From Leucobacter chromiireducens subsp. chromiireducens (GTDB lineage: Bacteria > Actinomycetota > Actinomycetes > Actinomycetales > Microbacteriaceae): DNA of 64,000 nucleotides. The translations under genes were made by a program, and so were the position numbers. Shown in pieces: positions 16,443 to 26,025 of this stretch (its first letter is position 1; every line of letters starts with the position of its first letter). The DNA lies in NCBI RefSeq assembly GCF_016758255.1, contig NZ_QYAD01000001.1, positions 310,001 to 374,000 on the forward strand, given 5' to 3'. The notes under the pieces are model-generated. The model worked only from the letters and a program-made list of their open reading frames with translations, did no database searches and had not been told where the DNA came from.

Positions 16443-16509
16443 ATCGGGGTCAGTTCGGCAGGGTGTTGGGCGCACATCGCCCGCGACACCCTGCCGAACT
16501 GACCCCGAT
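16443..16509. repeat. Dispersed palindrome, copy 2 (perfect 24-bp stem)
   Basis: Arms 16443-16466 and 16486-16509 are perfect reverse complements. A nested GGGCG/CGCCC stem (16468-16472/16478-16482) lies in the loop. It sits between the convergent VOC and flavin monooxygenase genes, so it can serve as a bidirectional terminator. Confidence 0.88.
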
Positions 16510-16525
16510 TCGTGCGGGGCGGGGG

Positions 16526-17803
16526 CTAAGCGGGGACGAGCGCCGCGCTTCCCGTGTAGGCCCGGTAGCCCTGCTGAATGGCGATCTGGTCGGCGAGGAA
16601 CTTCGCGTCGTGCCAGATCCCCCAGATGAACGTTGATCCGCGCCGCGACTGCCAGGGCAAACCAAGGAAGTAGACGCCGGGCACGCCGGAGATGCCGCGC
16701 TGCTGCACTGGCCGCCCCTGCGGGTCGAACGCGTCGACCTCGAGCCAGCTGTAGTCGGAGCGGAAGCCCGTGGCCCAGACGATCGAGGTGATGCCGGCTG
16801 CGGCAAGATCGAGGTGCTGGATCGGGTGCGTCACACTGTCGGGATCGGGCCCGAGCGCCCGCGCCTCAGGCTCTTCTGGCAGATCGAGTCCGTTGCGCTC
16901 GATGTACGCGTCGGCCGCATCGAGGATGGCGAGGTAGGTCGCATCACCCACCGCGATGTTGCGGCCGAGATCGGGCGCAAAGGCGAGCGTGCCAGCTTCG
17001 TACGAGAGCGCCTTGCCGACGAGCGTGATCCCCGACGCTGCGAGCTCGCGGAAGTCGACGGTGTGGCCGCCGTGGGCGCCACTCACCGCAATGGTCACGT
17101 GCTCTGCGCCCGCGGACGGATTCGGCGCGTCCCACATGCCGAGCACCCCGAGCCACCACACGAAGTCACGGTCGCGGTAACGACGGGGCGGGCGCTCGTG
17201 CGGGCTCACCGCGAGGTGCACCTCGCGGCCGGCCTCCCGCAGCTCCGCGGCAATCTGCACGCCGGAGGAGCCCGATCCCACGACGAGCACGCCGCCGGCC
17301 GGCAGCTGGCCCGGGTTCTTGTACTGCGCCGAGTGGATCTGAGTGATCGGCTCTGACGCGGGAACGATGGGCGGGATCGACGGCTGCTGGAACGCGCCGG
17401 TCGCCGCCACGACGTAGCGCGCCGCGATGGCTCCCGCGCTTGTGTCGGCGAGATACCCGGGCGCATCGTCGTTGTGGCGTACGGCGTGCACGGTAACCCC
17501 CGTGCGCACGGGGAGCTCGAACTTCGCCACGTACTCCTCGAAGTACTCGGCAACCCGCTCCTTCGTGGCGAAGCCGTCGTCGTCGACGTTCGTGAACGGA
17601 AGATTGGGGAAGCGATCGTGCCAGGCCGGGCCGTTGGCGACCAGCGAGTCCCAGCGCTCGGTGCGCCAGCGCTCGGCAACACGATCGCGTTCGAGGACAA
17701 TGTGGGCGATGCCCTGGATGGTGAGGTGCTCGCTCATCGCGATTCCGGCTTGGCCGCCGCCAATGACGAGGACGTCGGTGACCTCGGGTGCTGGGCTCGA
17801 CAT
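16526..17803 (-). CDS. Flavin-containing monooxygenase-type NAD(P)/FAD oxidoreductase
   Basis: The 425-residue protein has two dinucleotide motifs: FAD-binding VLVIGGGQAGIAMSE near the N-terminus and NADPH-binding VLVVGSGSSGVQIAAELREAG near residue 170. The second-half motif VWATGFRSDYSWL is typical of class B flavin monooxygenases and their CzcO-like relatives. The substrate is unknown. It lies downstream of the LysR gene on the same strand, 214 bases away, and converges on the VOC gene across palindrome copy 2. Confidence 0.88.
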   Translation of the reverse strand: MSSPAPEVTDVLVIGGGQAGIAMSEHLTIQGIAHIVLERDRVAERWRTERWDSLVANGPAWHDRFPNLPFTNVDDDGFATKERVAEYFEEYVAKFELPVRTGVTVHAVRHNDDAPGYLADTSAGAIAARYVVAATGAFQQPSIPPIVPASEPITQIHSAQYKNPGQLPAGGVLVVGSGSSGVQIAAELREAGREVHLAVSPHERPPRRYRDRDFVWWLGVLGMWDAPNPSAGAEHVTIAVSGAHGGHTVDFRELAASGITLVGKALSYEAGTLAFAPDLGRNIAVGDATYLAILDAADAYIERNGLDLPEEPEARALGPDPDSVTHPIQHLDLAAAGITSIVWATGFRSDYSWLEVDAFDPQGRPVQQRGISGVPGVYFLGLPWQSRRGSTFIWGIWHDAKFLADQIAIQQGYRAYTGSAALVPA

Positions 17804-18017
17804 GGTGACTCTCCGCTCGAGATAGTGGATCGACGCGGATCAACGCTGCCGTGCTGCAGCGGGACTGGGTCCTGGATCCACGACCGGGGTGCTCAGGTGT
17901 GCGTGCCCGGATGATCCCCAGCAAAGCGCAGGGGCCGCGAGTGAAGCCAATACACATTCGCGGTGCACTTCATCGCCTATGCAGATTGACTCACAGGCTG
18001 CGATCGGAAAAACACAT

Positions 18018-18965
18018 TCAGAGGGTTGAGTGGTCTCCCACGGCCTGTCGTGCCGACTCCTCGGCCACGAGCTCGCGCACCGCCTGGGTTACCGCGCGGG
18101 CGCGGGCGGAGAGCTCGACCTGAGCGAGTGACGCGACGGTGATGCCGAGGCTGCGCACTGGATCCGCGATCTCCACGACCGCGGTACGGTTCCCGGCGTA
18201 TGTCTCCGCGACTCGGGGACGCTGGTTCAGGATCGCGAAGCCGAGCCCCATCGCGACGAACGAGCGCACCGCCTCGTAGTTCTTCGTGCGGTATTTGATG
18301 TGCGGCTGCACGCCGGCCTCGCGCAGCAGCCCGAGAAAGTACTGGCTGCTATCGGGGAGATCGAGGAGCACCAGGGGGTCCGCTGCGAGCTCTGCAAGGC
18401 TGGCGGTGCCCCGCGCGGCGAGCGGGTGGTCAGTTGCGACAATCGCGTGCGGGCGGGCCTCGCCGACGACCTCCTGCTCAATGCCATCAGCGTCAGTGAG
18501 GTCGTAGCTCACTGCGAGCTCGGCGCGGCCGCCACGCAGATCGGCGAGATTCTGCTCGTAGTCGCCCTCCCGCACATCGACGGTGAGCGCGGGGTGCGTG
18601 TGCTGGAGTCGCGCGAGCAGTTGCGGCAGCAGGAACGGGGTGAGCGTGTGGAAGCACGCGACGGTAATGGAGCCGCGCACCTCACCGCGCTCGGACTGGA
18701 TCGTGTCGATTGATTCGGTGAGGAGACCGAACATGCGATGTGTGTCGCGCAGCAGTGACTCGCCAGCGGCGGTGAGGATGAGCCCCTTTGCGTGCTGGCG
18801 GATGAAGAGCGCGGCGCCGAGTGCGCGCTCGAGCTGCGAGATCGCGGTGGACACGGCGGACTGGGCGACGTGCAGGTTCTCGCTCGCAACCGTCATGTTG
18901 AGCGTCTTGGCGCACTCGGCGAAGTAGCTGAGCTGGGTGAGGGTGAGGGGAAATCGCTGTGCCAC
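18018..18965 (-). CDS. LysR-family transcriptional regulator
   Basis: The 315-residue protein has an N-terminal winged HTH (LTQLSYFAECAKTLNMTVASENLHVAQSAVSTAISQLERALGAALF) and the C-terminal effector domain with a RGSITVACFHTLTPFLLPQLLARL first strand. GTG 18965 is chosen because AAGGAAGG lies 10 nt upstream; ATG 18992 would add nine residues. It is divergent from the RidA-led catabolic operon, the usual arrangement in which a LysR protein activates the neighbouring genes in response to a pathway metabolite. Confidence 0.92.
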   Translation of the reverse strand: MAQRFPLTLTQLSYFAECAKTLNMTVASENLHVAQSAVSTAISQLERALGAALFIRQHAKGLILTAAGESLLRDTHRMFGLLTESIDTIQSERGEVRGSITVACFHTLTPFLLPQLLARLQHTHPALTVDVREGDYEQNLADLRGGRAELAVSYDLTDADGIEQEVVGEARPHAIVATDHPLAARGTASLAELAADPLVLLDLPDSSQYFLGLLREAGVQPHIKYRTKNYEAVRSFVAMGLGFAILNQRPRVAETYAGNRTAVVEIADPVRSLGITVASLAQVELSARARAVTQAVRELVAEESARQAVGDHSTL

Positions 18966-19014
18966 GGCGCACGTGCCTTCCTTGGGGATCATGCGGAATC
19001 TTGAATCTAGATAA

Positions 19015-19044
19015 TTGATCCCCCGTTTATCTTTTCCCTATTTT
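19015..19044 (+). promoter_or_regulatory. Promoter of the catabolic cluster, TTGATC-18-TATTTT
   Basis: TTGATC (19015-19020) and TATTTT (19039-19044) are 18 bp apart. They lie in an unusually AT-rich strip between the LysR gene and ridA, next to ATCTAGAT, a candidate LysR contact palindrome. Confidence 0.55.
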
Positions 19045-19117
19045 ACAGATGATGTCGACGTTCCGACAATGGAGATGGACGGGGCAGCCGCGCCCACGCA
19101 CTCAACGAGGAGGACCA

Positions 19118-19549
19118 GTGACGGAGAGCACGCACCTGCGCCTGCGGAAGTTCAACACGAAAGAGACCTACCCCGAGCAGAACCTCGACAACGACCTGTG
19201 TCAGGCGGTCGTGGCTGGTGGCGTGGTCTACCTGCGCGGACAGATCGGGCAAGACCTCGAGACGCGCGAATCGATCGGGATCGGGGACGTGGTAGCGCAG
19301 ACCGAGCAGGCCATGCGCAACATCGACCTCCTACTCGCCGAGGCCGGGAGCAGCCTGCGCGACATCGTCAAGGTGACCGTCTACATCGTCGACCCGCGCT
19401 ACCGCGAAGACGTGTACCGCACCATGGGGCGCTGGTTGCGTGGTGTGTACCCCGTCTCGACCGGGATCGTGGTGCAGGCGCTCGCCCGCCCCGAATGGCT
19501 CGTCGAAATCGATGCGACAGCCGTGCTGAGCGATGGGAACGCAGCATGA
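19118..19549 (+). CDS. RidA-family (YjgF) enamine/imine deaminase-like protein
   Basis: The 143-residue trimeric-fold protein has the family landmarks VVYLRGQIGQDLETRE, a TEQAMRNIDLLLAEAGSSLRDIVKVTVYI helix-strand, and the acidic VEIDATAVL end. RidA proteins hydrolyse reactive enamines and imines made by PLP and flavin enzymes. GTG 19118 is chosen because GAGGAGG lies just upstream; longer frames cover the promoter. It opens the operon and overlaps the next gene by ATGA. The arginine of the canonical active site cannot be placed with certainty. Confidence 0.9.
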   Translation: MTESTHLRLRKFNTKETYPEQNLDNDLCQAVVAGGVVYLRGQIGQDLETRESIGIGDVVAQTEQAMRNIDLLLAEAGSSLRDIVKVTVYIVDPRYREDVYRTMGRWLRGVYPVSTGIVVQALARPEWLVEIDATAVLSDGNAA

Positions 19550-20223
19550 CGTTCTCACTGCTCGTTCGAGACCCGCACACCGGCGAATTTGGATCGATCA
19601 TTTCTTCCTCGTCCCCCGCGGTCGCGGCGCGCTGTGTGGCGCTCGCCGATCGGGTCGGCGGGGCGCACACCCAAAACGTCACCGATCCCCGTCTCGGGCC
19701 AGCGCTCATTGCGAGGCTCCGCGCCGGCGACTACGCGCAGCAGGCCGTGGATGCCGTCATCGCAGAGGCCGATCCCGCATTGATTCCGTACCGCCAGCTC
19801 CTCGTGCTCGACGCGGCGGGCACGACCGCCGCGTATTCGGGTAACCGTGCGCTCGGCGTGTTCGGGGCCGTGACCCGCGAGAACGCGGTGGCCGGCGGCA
19901 ACATGCTCGCGAGCCTCGGGGTGCTCGACGCGCTCATCGACACCGCGCTCACCGCACCCGGGCAGCTCGAGGAGCGGCTCTTCGCAGCGTTCCGTGCTGC
20001 GCTCGATGCGGGCGGAGAGGAGGGGCCCGTGCACTCGGTCGGTCTCGCCGTCGTGCGCGACGCCGGCTGGCGGATCACCGACCTGCGTGTCGACTGGTCG
20101 GACGACCCCGTCGGCGAGCTGCGCGCGGCGCTGACCGAGTGGCTGCCGCAGCGCGACGACTACGTGAGTCGTGGGCTGAACCCCGCGGCCGCCCCGTCCT
20201 ACGGGGTGCCCGGTGACGAGTGA
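19546..20223 (+). CDS. DUF1028-family Ntn-hydrolase-like protein
   Basis: The 225-residue protein begins MTFSLLVRDPHTGEFGSIISS and shows the DUF1028 core SSSPAVAARCVALADRVGGAHTQN, SGNRALGVFGAVTRENAVAGGNML. The family has an Ntn-hydrolase-like fold and is often encoded beside RidA and amidohydrolase genes, as here. Its reaction is not established. Overlaps with both neighbours (4 and 11 bases) indicate translational coupling. Confidence 0.88.
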   Translation: MTFSLLVRDPHTGEFGSIISSSSPAVAARCVALADRVGGAHTQNVTDPRLGPALIARLRAGDYAQQAVDAVIAEADPALIPYRQLLVLDAAGTTAAYSGNRALGVFGAVTRENAVAGGNMLASLGVLDALIDTALTAPGQLEERLFAAFRAALDAGGEEGPVHSVGLAVVRDAGWRITDLRVDWSDDPVGELRAALTEWLPQRDDYVSRGLNPAAAPSYGVPGDE

Positions 20224-21385
20224 CGTGCGAAAGCAGCGCATCGCCGAGCGTCTGACCGCGGCCTTCCCTGAGCTTGTCGCGCTCTCGGACGATCTGCACG
20301 CGCACCCCGAACTTGGGTGGGAGGAACATCGTTCCTCCGCGGCCGTCGCGGCAGCGCTCCGCGCGCACGGGTTTGCGGTAGAGCACCCGTACCTGGGGTT
20401 CGACACCGCGCTGTGCGCGCGCGTCGAACCGAGCGGCCCGACGCGGTTCACCGTGGGCTTCCTGGCCGAGTACGACGCGCTCCCCGGCCTCGGGCACGCC
20501 TGCGGACACAATCTCATCTCGGCGATGGCGGTCGGCGCTGCCATCGCGCTCGCCGCGGTCGCGGACGAGACGGGTATCGCCGTCGAGGTGATCGGCACCC
20601 CCGCGGAGGAAGGCGGCGGGGGCAAGATCGTGCTGCTTGAGCGTGGCGCGTTCGCGAACCTTGATCTCGCCCTCATGGCGCACCCCGCGCCCGTCGACGT
20701 CGCGGAAGCGCGACCTTTCGCGGTGACGCACTGGCACGTGCAGTACGACGGCCGCGCCGCGCACGCCGCCGCCTACCCCGAGCGCGGAGTGAACGCGAAC
20801 GACGCGCTCCTCATCGCGCAGGTGGCGCTCGGACTGCTGCGCCAGCAGCTTCCCGCTGGGGTGCGCGTGCACGGCGTGCAGACCCGCGGGGGCGAGGCGC
20901 CGAACGCGATCCCCGAGCGCACGGAGGCACGCTGGTACGTGCGCGCGGAGACCACCGAGCAACTCATCGATCTGGAGGCGCGGGTGCGTGCCTGCTTTGC
21001 AGCCGGCGCGCTGGCGACGGGCGCTGAACTTACGATCACCCCGGAGAGCGAGCGGTACGCGGAGATGCGCACGGACGAGGAGACGCTTGACCGCTACCGG
21101 GCGAACCTGCGGGCGCTCGGTCGTAGCTTCGACGTCGATCCGGCCGCCGCAACCATGAATCGGGCGTCGACCGATATGGGCAACGTGTCCCAGATTGTGC
21201 CCGCGATTCACCCCTACATCGGGGTCGGGGGCGACGCGAGCAACCATCAGCCCGCCTTCGCTGCGGCGTGCGTGGGTGAGCTCGCGGAGCGTGCGCTTCG
21301 TGATGGGGCCACCGCGCTCGCTTGGACCGCGCTCGACACGGCAATCGCGCGCACCGCCCAGGGGATGCCCATCCGCCCCGCCTGA
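20213..21385 (+). CDS. M20-family amidohydrolase (AbgA/AbgB-like)
   Basis: The 390-residue metallo-hydrolase shows the M20 metal site HACGHN within YDALPGLGHACGHNLISAMAVG, the catalytic-base region TPAEEGGGGK, and C-terminal VGGDASNHQPAF. Members cleave N-acyl or amide bonds of amino acids and aminobenzoyl-glutamate. In this operon it probably releases a free amino compound from an amide precursor. GTG 20213 overlaps the DUF1028 stop by 11 bases. Confidence 0.9.
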   Translation: MTSDVRKQRIAERLTAAFPELVALSDDLHAHPELGWEEHRSSAAVAAALRAHGFAVEHPYLGFDTALCARVEPSGPTRFTVGFLAEYDALPGLGHACGHNLISAMAVGAAIALAAVADETGIAVEVIGTPAEEGGGGKIVLLERGAFANLDLALMAHPAPVDVAEARPFAVTHWHVQYDGRAAHAAAYPERGVNANDALLIAQVALGLLRQQLPAGVRVHGVQTRGGEAPNAIPERTEARWYVRAETTEQLIDLEARVRACFAAGALATGAELTITPESERYAEMRTDEETLDRYRANLRALGRSFDVDPAAATMNRASTDMGNVSQIVPAIHPYIGVGGDASNHQPAFAAACVGELAERALRDGATALAWTALDTAIARTAQGMPIRPA

Positions 21386-21411
21386 CCACCGACCACCAGC
21401 CAGAAACGGAG

Positions 21412-22782
21412 ATGTCAATGTCGACGTCGAAGCCGCAGCGCGAGCTCAGCGATCTCGTCAGCAAGAAGAGCCTCAGGAAAAGCGTCGTCGCCGGGTCCAT
21501 CGGCGTCTTCGTTTACTGGTTCGACTGGGCGGTCTACGCCTACCTCGCTGGCACCATCGCGACGGTGTTCTTCCCCGATTCCGATGGCACCGCGGGGCTC
21601 CTCTCCGCGTTCGCTGTGTTTGCTATCTCGTTCCTTGTGCGCCCCATCGGCGCGATCATCTTTGGTCGACTGGGCGACCGGCTCGGGCGGAAGCAGACGC
21701 TTTCGATCGTCATCCTTGCGATGGCGCTCGCCACGCTCGTGCTCGGCCTCTTGCCTGGATATCACTCGATCGGGATCCTGGCGCCCATCCTCCTCATCGT
21801 GACCCGGGTGGTGCAGGGGCTTGCCGCGGGCGGCGAGTTCGGCAGTGCCGCGGCGTTCCTCGGTGAGTTCTCGCCGACCCGGCATCGCGGCTTTGGGGTG
21901 AGCTGGCTCGAGGTAGGCAGCCTGCTCGGTTTCCTCATGGCCTCCTTCACTGTCGTGCTGCTGAACCTCGTGTTCACCACGCAGGAAATTACCGACTGGG
22001 CCTGGCGCATCCCCTTCCTGATCACCGTGCCGCTCGGCTTTGTCGGGCTGTACATTCGTCGCAAGATCGAGGACACCCCGGACTTCCAGCAACTGCAGCA
22101 GCTCGAAACGGTGTCGCACGCGCCCGTGAAGGAAGTGTTCCAGCGCAACTGGCGCGAATTCTTGCAGACCTCCGGCATGGAAATCTTCATGAACGTCACC
22201 TTCTACGTGGTGCTCGTGTACTTGCTCACCTACCAGGAGGTGTACATCGGGTTCGACGCGGGTCGCGCGGCGCTGCTGTCCACACTTGCCTCGGCGCTGG
22301 GCCTCATCATCGTGCCACTTGCCGGTGCGCTGTCGGATCGCGTGGGCCGAAAGCCCGTGCTGATGACCGCGGCAATCGCGCAGACGGCGCTCTCGATCCC
22401 ACTCTTTATGCTCATGCAGTCCGGGGAGGAGTGGGCGGCGTTCGTGTCGACGCTCGGCCTCGCGCTGATTCTCGCCATCATTCTCGGCACACACGCGGTA
22501 ACGGTTGTCGAGTTATTCCCCACCCGAACCAGGCAGACGGGCCTCTCGATTGCCTACGCGGTGACCGCAGCGCTCTTCGCTGGCACGGCACCGTACGTGC
22601 TCACCTGGCTGCTCGGGGAGACCGGCAACCTGCTGGTGCCCGGATTCTTCCTTGCCGCAGTGGGGGTGGTCGGAATTATCACGGTGCTCTCCATCCCCGA
22701 GACCCGCGGTACCTCGCTCATCAAGCCGCAGGATCTCGAAACCGCGACGGTCGACCTTCCCGCCGAACTTCTCGAACCCTAG
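21412..22782 (+). CDS. MFS metabolite:H+ symporter (MHS family)
   Basis: The 456-residue, 12-helix transporter has the MHS signature between helices 2 and 3 (FGRLGDRLGRKQTL), the RPIGAIIFGRLGD turn, and the second-half repeat GALSDRVGRKPVL. MHS members import carboxylates, osmolytes and similar anions with protons. ATG 21412 follows GAAACGGAG. Its position inside the operon points to import of the pathway substrate or a related acid. Confidence 0.92.
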   Translation: MSMSTSKPQRELSDLVSKKSLRKSVVAGSIGVFVYWFDWAVYAYLAGTIATVFFPDSDGTAGLLSAFAVFAISFLVRPIGAIIFGRLGDRLGRKQTLSIVILAMALATLVLGLLPGYHSIGILAPILLIVTRVVQGLAAGGEFGSAAAFLGEFSPTRHRGFGVSWLEVGSLLGFLMASFTVVLLNLVFTTQEITDWAWRIPFLITVPLGFVGLYIRRKIEDTPDFQQLQQLETVSHAPVKEVFQRNWREFLQTSGMEIFMNVTFYVVLVYLLTYQEVYIGFDAGRAALLSTLASALGLIIVPLAGALSDRVGRKPVLMTAAIAQTALSIPLFMLMQSGEEWAAFVSTLGLALILAIILGTHAVTVVELFPTRTRQTGLSIAYAVTAALFAGTAPYVLTWLLGETGNLLVPGFFLAAVGVVGIITVLSIPETRGTSLIKPQDLETATVDLPAELLEP

Positions 22783-22836
22783 CTCTCGGGCTCGCCGCGC
22801 TCGAATTCTCACCCAGCACCACAGAAAGAAGACGAA

Positions 22837-24327
22837 ATGACTCGCAGTTTTGCTGAGTGGCAGCAGGCCGCTGCCGCACTGACGTTTGATGGTCGCCCCG
22901 TGATTGGGGGTGCGCGAGTAGACGCCGCCTCGGGCGAGCGGATCGCGAAGACGAACCCGGCAACGGGTGCCGTGATCTCCGAACTGCACGCGGGCGGGAT
23001 CGCCGATGTTGACGCCGCGGTCGCCGCAGCGCGCACCGCCTTCGAAAGCGGGGCCTGGTCACGCGCCGGCGCCGCCTTCCGCCGCGAACGGCTGCTGGAG
23101 CTTGCCCGCCTGATCGAGGCACGCGCCGATGAGTTTGCTCTCTACGACACCCTCGACATGGGGAAGCCGATCCGAGAGTCGTCGACGATCGATGCGCCTG
23201 GATCCGCCGCGCTGTATCGCTTCTACGGGGAAGCGATTGAGAAGCAAGAGAACCTCATTCCCGTGACTCCACCCGGCTCGACTGCGCTCGTCACCCGTGA
23301 GCCGCTCGGCGTGGTCGCAGTGATTGTTGCGTGGAACTACCCCCTTGAGATTGCGACGTGGAAGCTCGCGCCTGCGCTCGCCGCAGGGAACACCGTCGTG
23401 GTGAAGCCTCCGGTCGAGGCGTCGCACTCGACGCTGCTGCTTGCTGAACTGGCGATCGAGGCGGGGATTCCTCCCGGGGTGCTCAACGTGGTGCCCGGGC
23501 GCGGGTCTCTGGTCGGCCGGGCGCTCGCCCTGCACGAAGACGTCGACATGCTCGCGTTTACCGGCTCGACTGAGGTGGCGAAGCAGCTGCAGCAGTATGC
23601 GGGGCAGTCGAATATGAAGCGGCTCGCGCTCGAGGCTGGTGGAAAGAGCTCGAACCTCATCTTTGCGGACTGCGAGGACCTCGGGCTCGCGGCGGAGAAG
23701 GCCGCGTTCGGCAGCTTCTACAACCAAGGCGAAGTGTGCTCGGCAAACTCCCGCATCTTCGTCGAGCGAGAGGTGTACGACGAGTTCCTCCGCCTCTACC
23801 GGGAAGCGGCGGGCGCGTATGCGCCGGGCGACCCGCTCGACCCGGCAAGTGGCATCGGCTCGCTCGTGTCCGAAGCGCACGCAGATACGGTCTGGGCCAC
23901 GATTGAGAACGCGCGCCGCGATGGCACGATCGTTGCTGGGGGAACCCGGCCGGAAATCGCGGGATCGCGGGCGTTCATCGAGCCGACCATTGTCACCGAC
24001 GTACCCGCCGACCATGAAGTGCACACGCGTGAGATCTTCGGTCCGGTCGCGGTGGTCACACCATTCGATACCGAGGCGGAGGCCATTGCGCGCGCCAACG
24101 AGACGCCGTTCGGGCTCGCGGCCTCCCTCTGGACGGGAAGCCTGGCGCGGGCGCATCGGGTGTCCGAGCAGCTCGTCGCCGGCACGGTGTCCGTGAACAC
24201 CGTCGACGCGCTCGGGTTCACCACGCCCTTCGGTGGGTTTAAGCAGTCGGGCTTTGGTCGGGATCTGTCCGTCCACGCGCTCGAGAACTACACCGACTAC
24301 AAGACGACATGGATGCAGTGGGGCTAG
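22837..24327 (+). CDS. NAD(P)-dependent aldehyde dehydrogenase
   Basis: The 496-residue enzyme has the Rossmann entry VAWNYPL (164-170), FTGSTEVAKQ (241-250), the general base E266 in LEAGGKSSNLIF and the nucleophile C301 in NQGEVCSANSR. It oxidises an aldehyde to its acid. Next to a class III aminotransferase gene it most likely acts on an omega-semialdehyde such as malonate or succinate semialdehyde. It is preceded by AAAGAAGACGAA upstream of ATG 22837. Confidence 0.95.
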   Translation: MTRSFAEWQQAAAALTFDGRPVIGGARVDAASGERIAKTNPATGAVISELHAGGIADVDAAVAAARTAFESGAWSRAGAAFRRERLLELARLIEARADEFALYDTLDMGKPIRESSTIDAPGSAALYRFYGEAIEKQENLIPVTPPGSTALVTREPLGVVAVIVAWNYPLEIATWKLAPALAAGNTVVVKPPVEASHSTLLLAELAIEAGIPPGVLNVVPGRGSLVGRALALHEDVDMLAFTGSTEVAKQLQQYAGQSNMKRLALEAGGKSSNLIFADCEDLGLAAEKAAFGSFYNQGEVCSANSRIFVEREVYDEFLRLYREAAGAYAPGDPLDPASGIGSLVSEAHADTVWATIENARRDGTIVAGGTRPEIAGSRAFIEPTIVTDVPADHEVHTREIFGPVAVVTPFDTEAEAIARANETPFGLAASLWTGSLARAHRVSEQLVAGTVSVNTVDALGFTTPFGGFKQSGFGRDLSVHALENYTDYKTTWMQWG

Positions 24328-24341
24328 TCCCGCGCCCGAAT

Positions 24342-24374
24342 CGGGGCTGCATCTGATCGCGAGATGCAGCCCCG
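24342..24374 (+). terminator. 13-bp hairpin after the aldehyde dehydrogenase gene
   Basis: Arms 24342-24354 and 24362-24374 pair perfectly around a 7-base loop. No U tract follows, so it may be an attenuator or a transcript-stabilising stem between operon segments. Confidence 0.55.
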
Positions 24375-24468
24375 CGAAAACCGCTATTTCACACCACTGT
24401 GTGCGACTGGAACGATGAACACCAACGGCGTCGCCGTCCGGTCAACGCCGACTGAGAGGAAAATCCAC

Positions 24469-25905
24469 ATGCCCCTGCAGCAGGAAGCCAGCACCACCGC
24501 TGAACAGCCCTCGAACATTCCGAGCGGCATCGCGGAGATCGCGAAGCGACACCTGGTCATGAATTTCACCCCCGCCAGTAAGTACCGGGACGACGAGCTT
24601 CCGGTGTTCGTGCGCGGTGAGCACTGCTCCGTATTTGACGAGAACGGCCGTCGCTTCTTCGACGGCCTCGCCGGACTTTTCTGCGTGCAGCTGGGCTACA
24701 CGCACGGCGCTGAGGTGGGTGAAGCGGTGCGCGATCAGCTCGCCGCCCTGCCGTACCAGACCACCTGGAGCGTGGCGCACCCGCCGGCGGCGCTGCTCGC
24801 GCAGAAGATCGCCGAGCTCGCGCCGGGCGACCTGAACCGCGTGTTCTTCGCATCGGGCGGTGGCGAGTCGAACGAGGCGGCGATCAAGCTCGCGCGGCAA
24901 TACCACATCACCCGCGGCGACCACGCGCGCTACAAGTTCATTGCGCGGCGCGTGGCCTACCACGGCACCAGCTTCGGTGCGATGTCGCTCAACGGCATGA
25001 CCGATGTTCGGAAGATGTTCGAGCCCCTCATGAACGGCGTGCGGCACACGCACAACACCAAGCGATACCGTCGCCCCGAGGGGGAAACGGCCGAGCAGAC
25101 CACGGCTTTCCTGCTCGCTGAGCTCGAGTCCCTCATCGTGCAGGAAGGCGCCGACACGGTCGCCGCGATCATCATGGAGCCGCTGCAGAATGCGGGTGGG
25201 AGTTTGATGCCGCCGACTCCCGAGTACTTCGCGGGCGTGCGTGCACTGTGCGACAAGCACGGCATCCTGCTGATCGCTGATGAGGTCATTACTGGCTTCG
25301 GTCGATTGGGATCCTGGTTCGGCTCGATCCACTACGCCTTCCAGCCCGACATGATCACGTTCGCGAAGGGCATCGCCTCGGCGTACATGCCCCTCGGCGG
25401 GGTGATCGCGAGCGATCAGATCATCGAGACCGTGCTTGACGGCCCGCTCGGCATGTTCAACCACGCGCTCACGTACGGCGGCCACCCGGTTGCGTGCGCG
25501 GCCGCGCTGAAGAACCTCGAGATCATGGAGCGCGAGTCCGTGGTGAGCAACGTGAAAGAGCTCAGCCCCTACCTGGCGGAGAAGCTCGGCGAGGTTGCCG
25601 CGAAGCACGCGGGCATCGTTGGCGACCTGCGCGGCGACGGCTTCCACCGCACCTTCGAATTGGTCACTGACCAGACTGCGAAGCGCTGGGCCGACACCCC
25701 GCTGAGCGCGGGCGACTTCGTGGGCGCACATCTGAACCCCGCACTCGCGGAGGCTGGGCTGCTGTGCCGCGTCGCGATTGACGCCGAGGGCAACCCGCTC
25801 GTGCAGCTGTCGCCGCCGCTCGTTGCGACCAAGGCTGACATCGACGAGATGGCAGGCCTCCTCGATCGCGCGTTCACCGCGGCGACGGCGAGCGCGGGCC
25901 TCTAG
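24469..25905 (+). CDS. Class III PLP-dependent aminotransferase (omega-amino acid/beta-alanine type)
   Basis: The 478-residue enzyme has the class III landmarks FFASGGGESNEAAIKLARQY, D271-E272 (LLIADEVITGFGRLG) and the PLP lysine K300 (ITFAKGIASAYMPLGG). Such enzymes transfer an omega-amino group to pyruvate, giving a semialdehyde for the adjacent dehydrogenase. ATG 24469 is chosen because GAGAGGAAAA lies about 9 nt upstream; ATG 24415 is an alternative. Confidence 0.93.
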   Translation: MPLQQEASTTAEQPSNIPSGIAEIAKRHLVMNFTPASKYRDDELPVFVRGEHCSVFDENGRRFFDGLAGLFCVQLGYTHGAEVGEAVRDQLAALPYQTTWSVAHPPAALLAQKIAELAPGDLNRVFFASGGGESNEAAIKLARQYHITRGDHARYKFIARRVAYHGTSFGAMSLNGMTDVRKMFEPLMNGVRHTHNTKRYRRPEGETAEQTTAFLLAELESLIVQEGADTVAAIIMEPLQNAGGSLMPPTPEYFAGVRALCDKHGILLIADEVITGFGRLGSWFGSIHYAFQPDMITFAKGIASAYMPLGGVIASDQIIETVLDGPLGMFNHALTYGGHPVACAAALKNLEIMERESVVSNVKELSPYLAEKLGEVAAKHAGIVGDLRGDGFHRTFELVTDQTAKRWADTPLSAGDFVGAHLNPALAEAGLLCRVAIDAEGNPLVQLSPPLVATKADIDEMAGLLDRAFTAATASAGL

Positions 25906-25921
25906 GCACTCGCTCCCACCT

Positions 25922-25956
25922 CGGGCGGGCGGGCCGGCACCGGCTGCGCCCGCCCG
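25922..25956 (+). terminator. GC-rich hairpin after the aminotransferase gene
   Basis: CGGGCGGG (25922-25929) pairs with CCCGCCCG (25949-25956), with an inner GCCGG/CCGGC stem. It lies 16 bases past the stop codon. Confidence 0.55.
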
Positions 25957-26025
25957 TCAAGAGTGTCTCGCGCGCATCATCCCTTCTGCAAGTCCAGCCC
26001 GAATCAATGAAGATCGAGGGAAACA

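Noticed and set aside
17804-18017. Gap between the flavin monooxygenase and LysR genes examined for an RNA or small gene
   Set aside because: No conserved RNA motif, coding bias or strong hairpin is visible; it probably holds only the monooxygenase promoter.
20075-21418. Long minus-strand open frame opposite the M20 amidohydrolase gene
   Set aside because: It mirrors a well-supported plus-strand enzyme gene; open antisense frames are common in high-GC DNA and its product looks random and Arg/His-rich.
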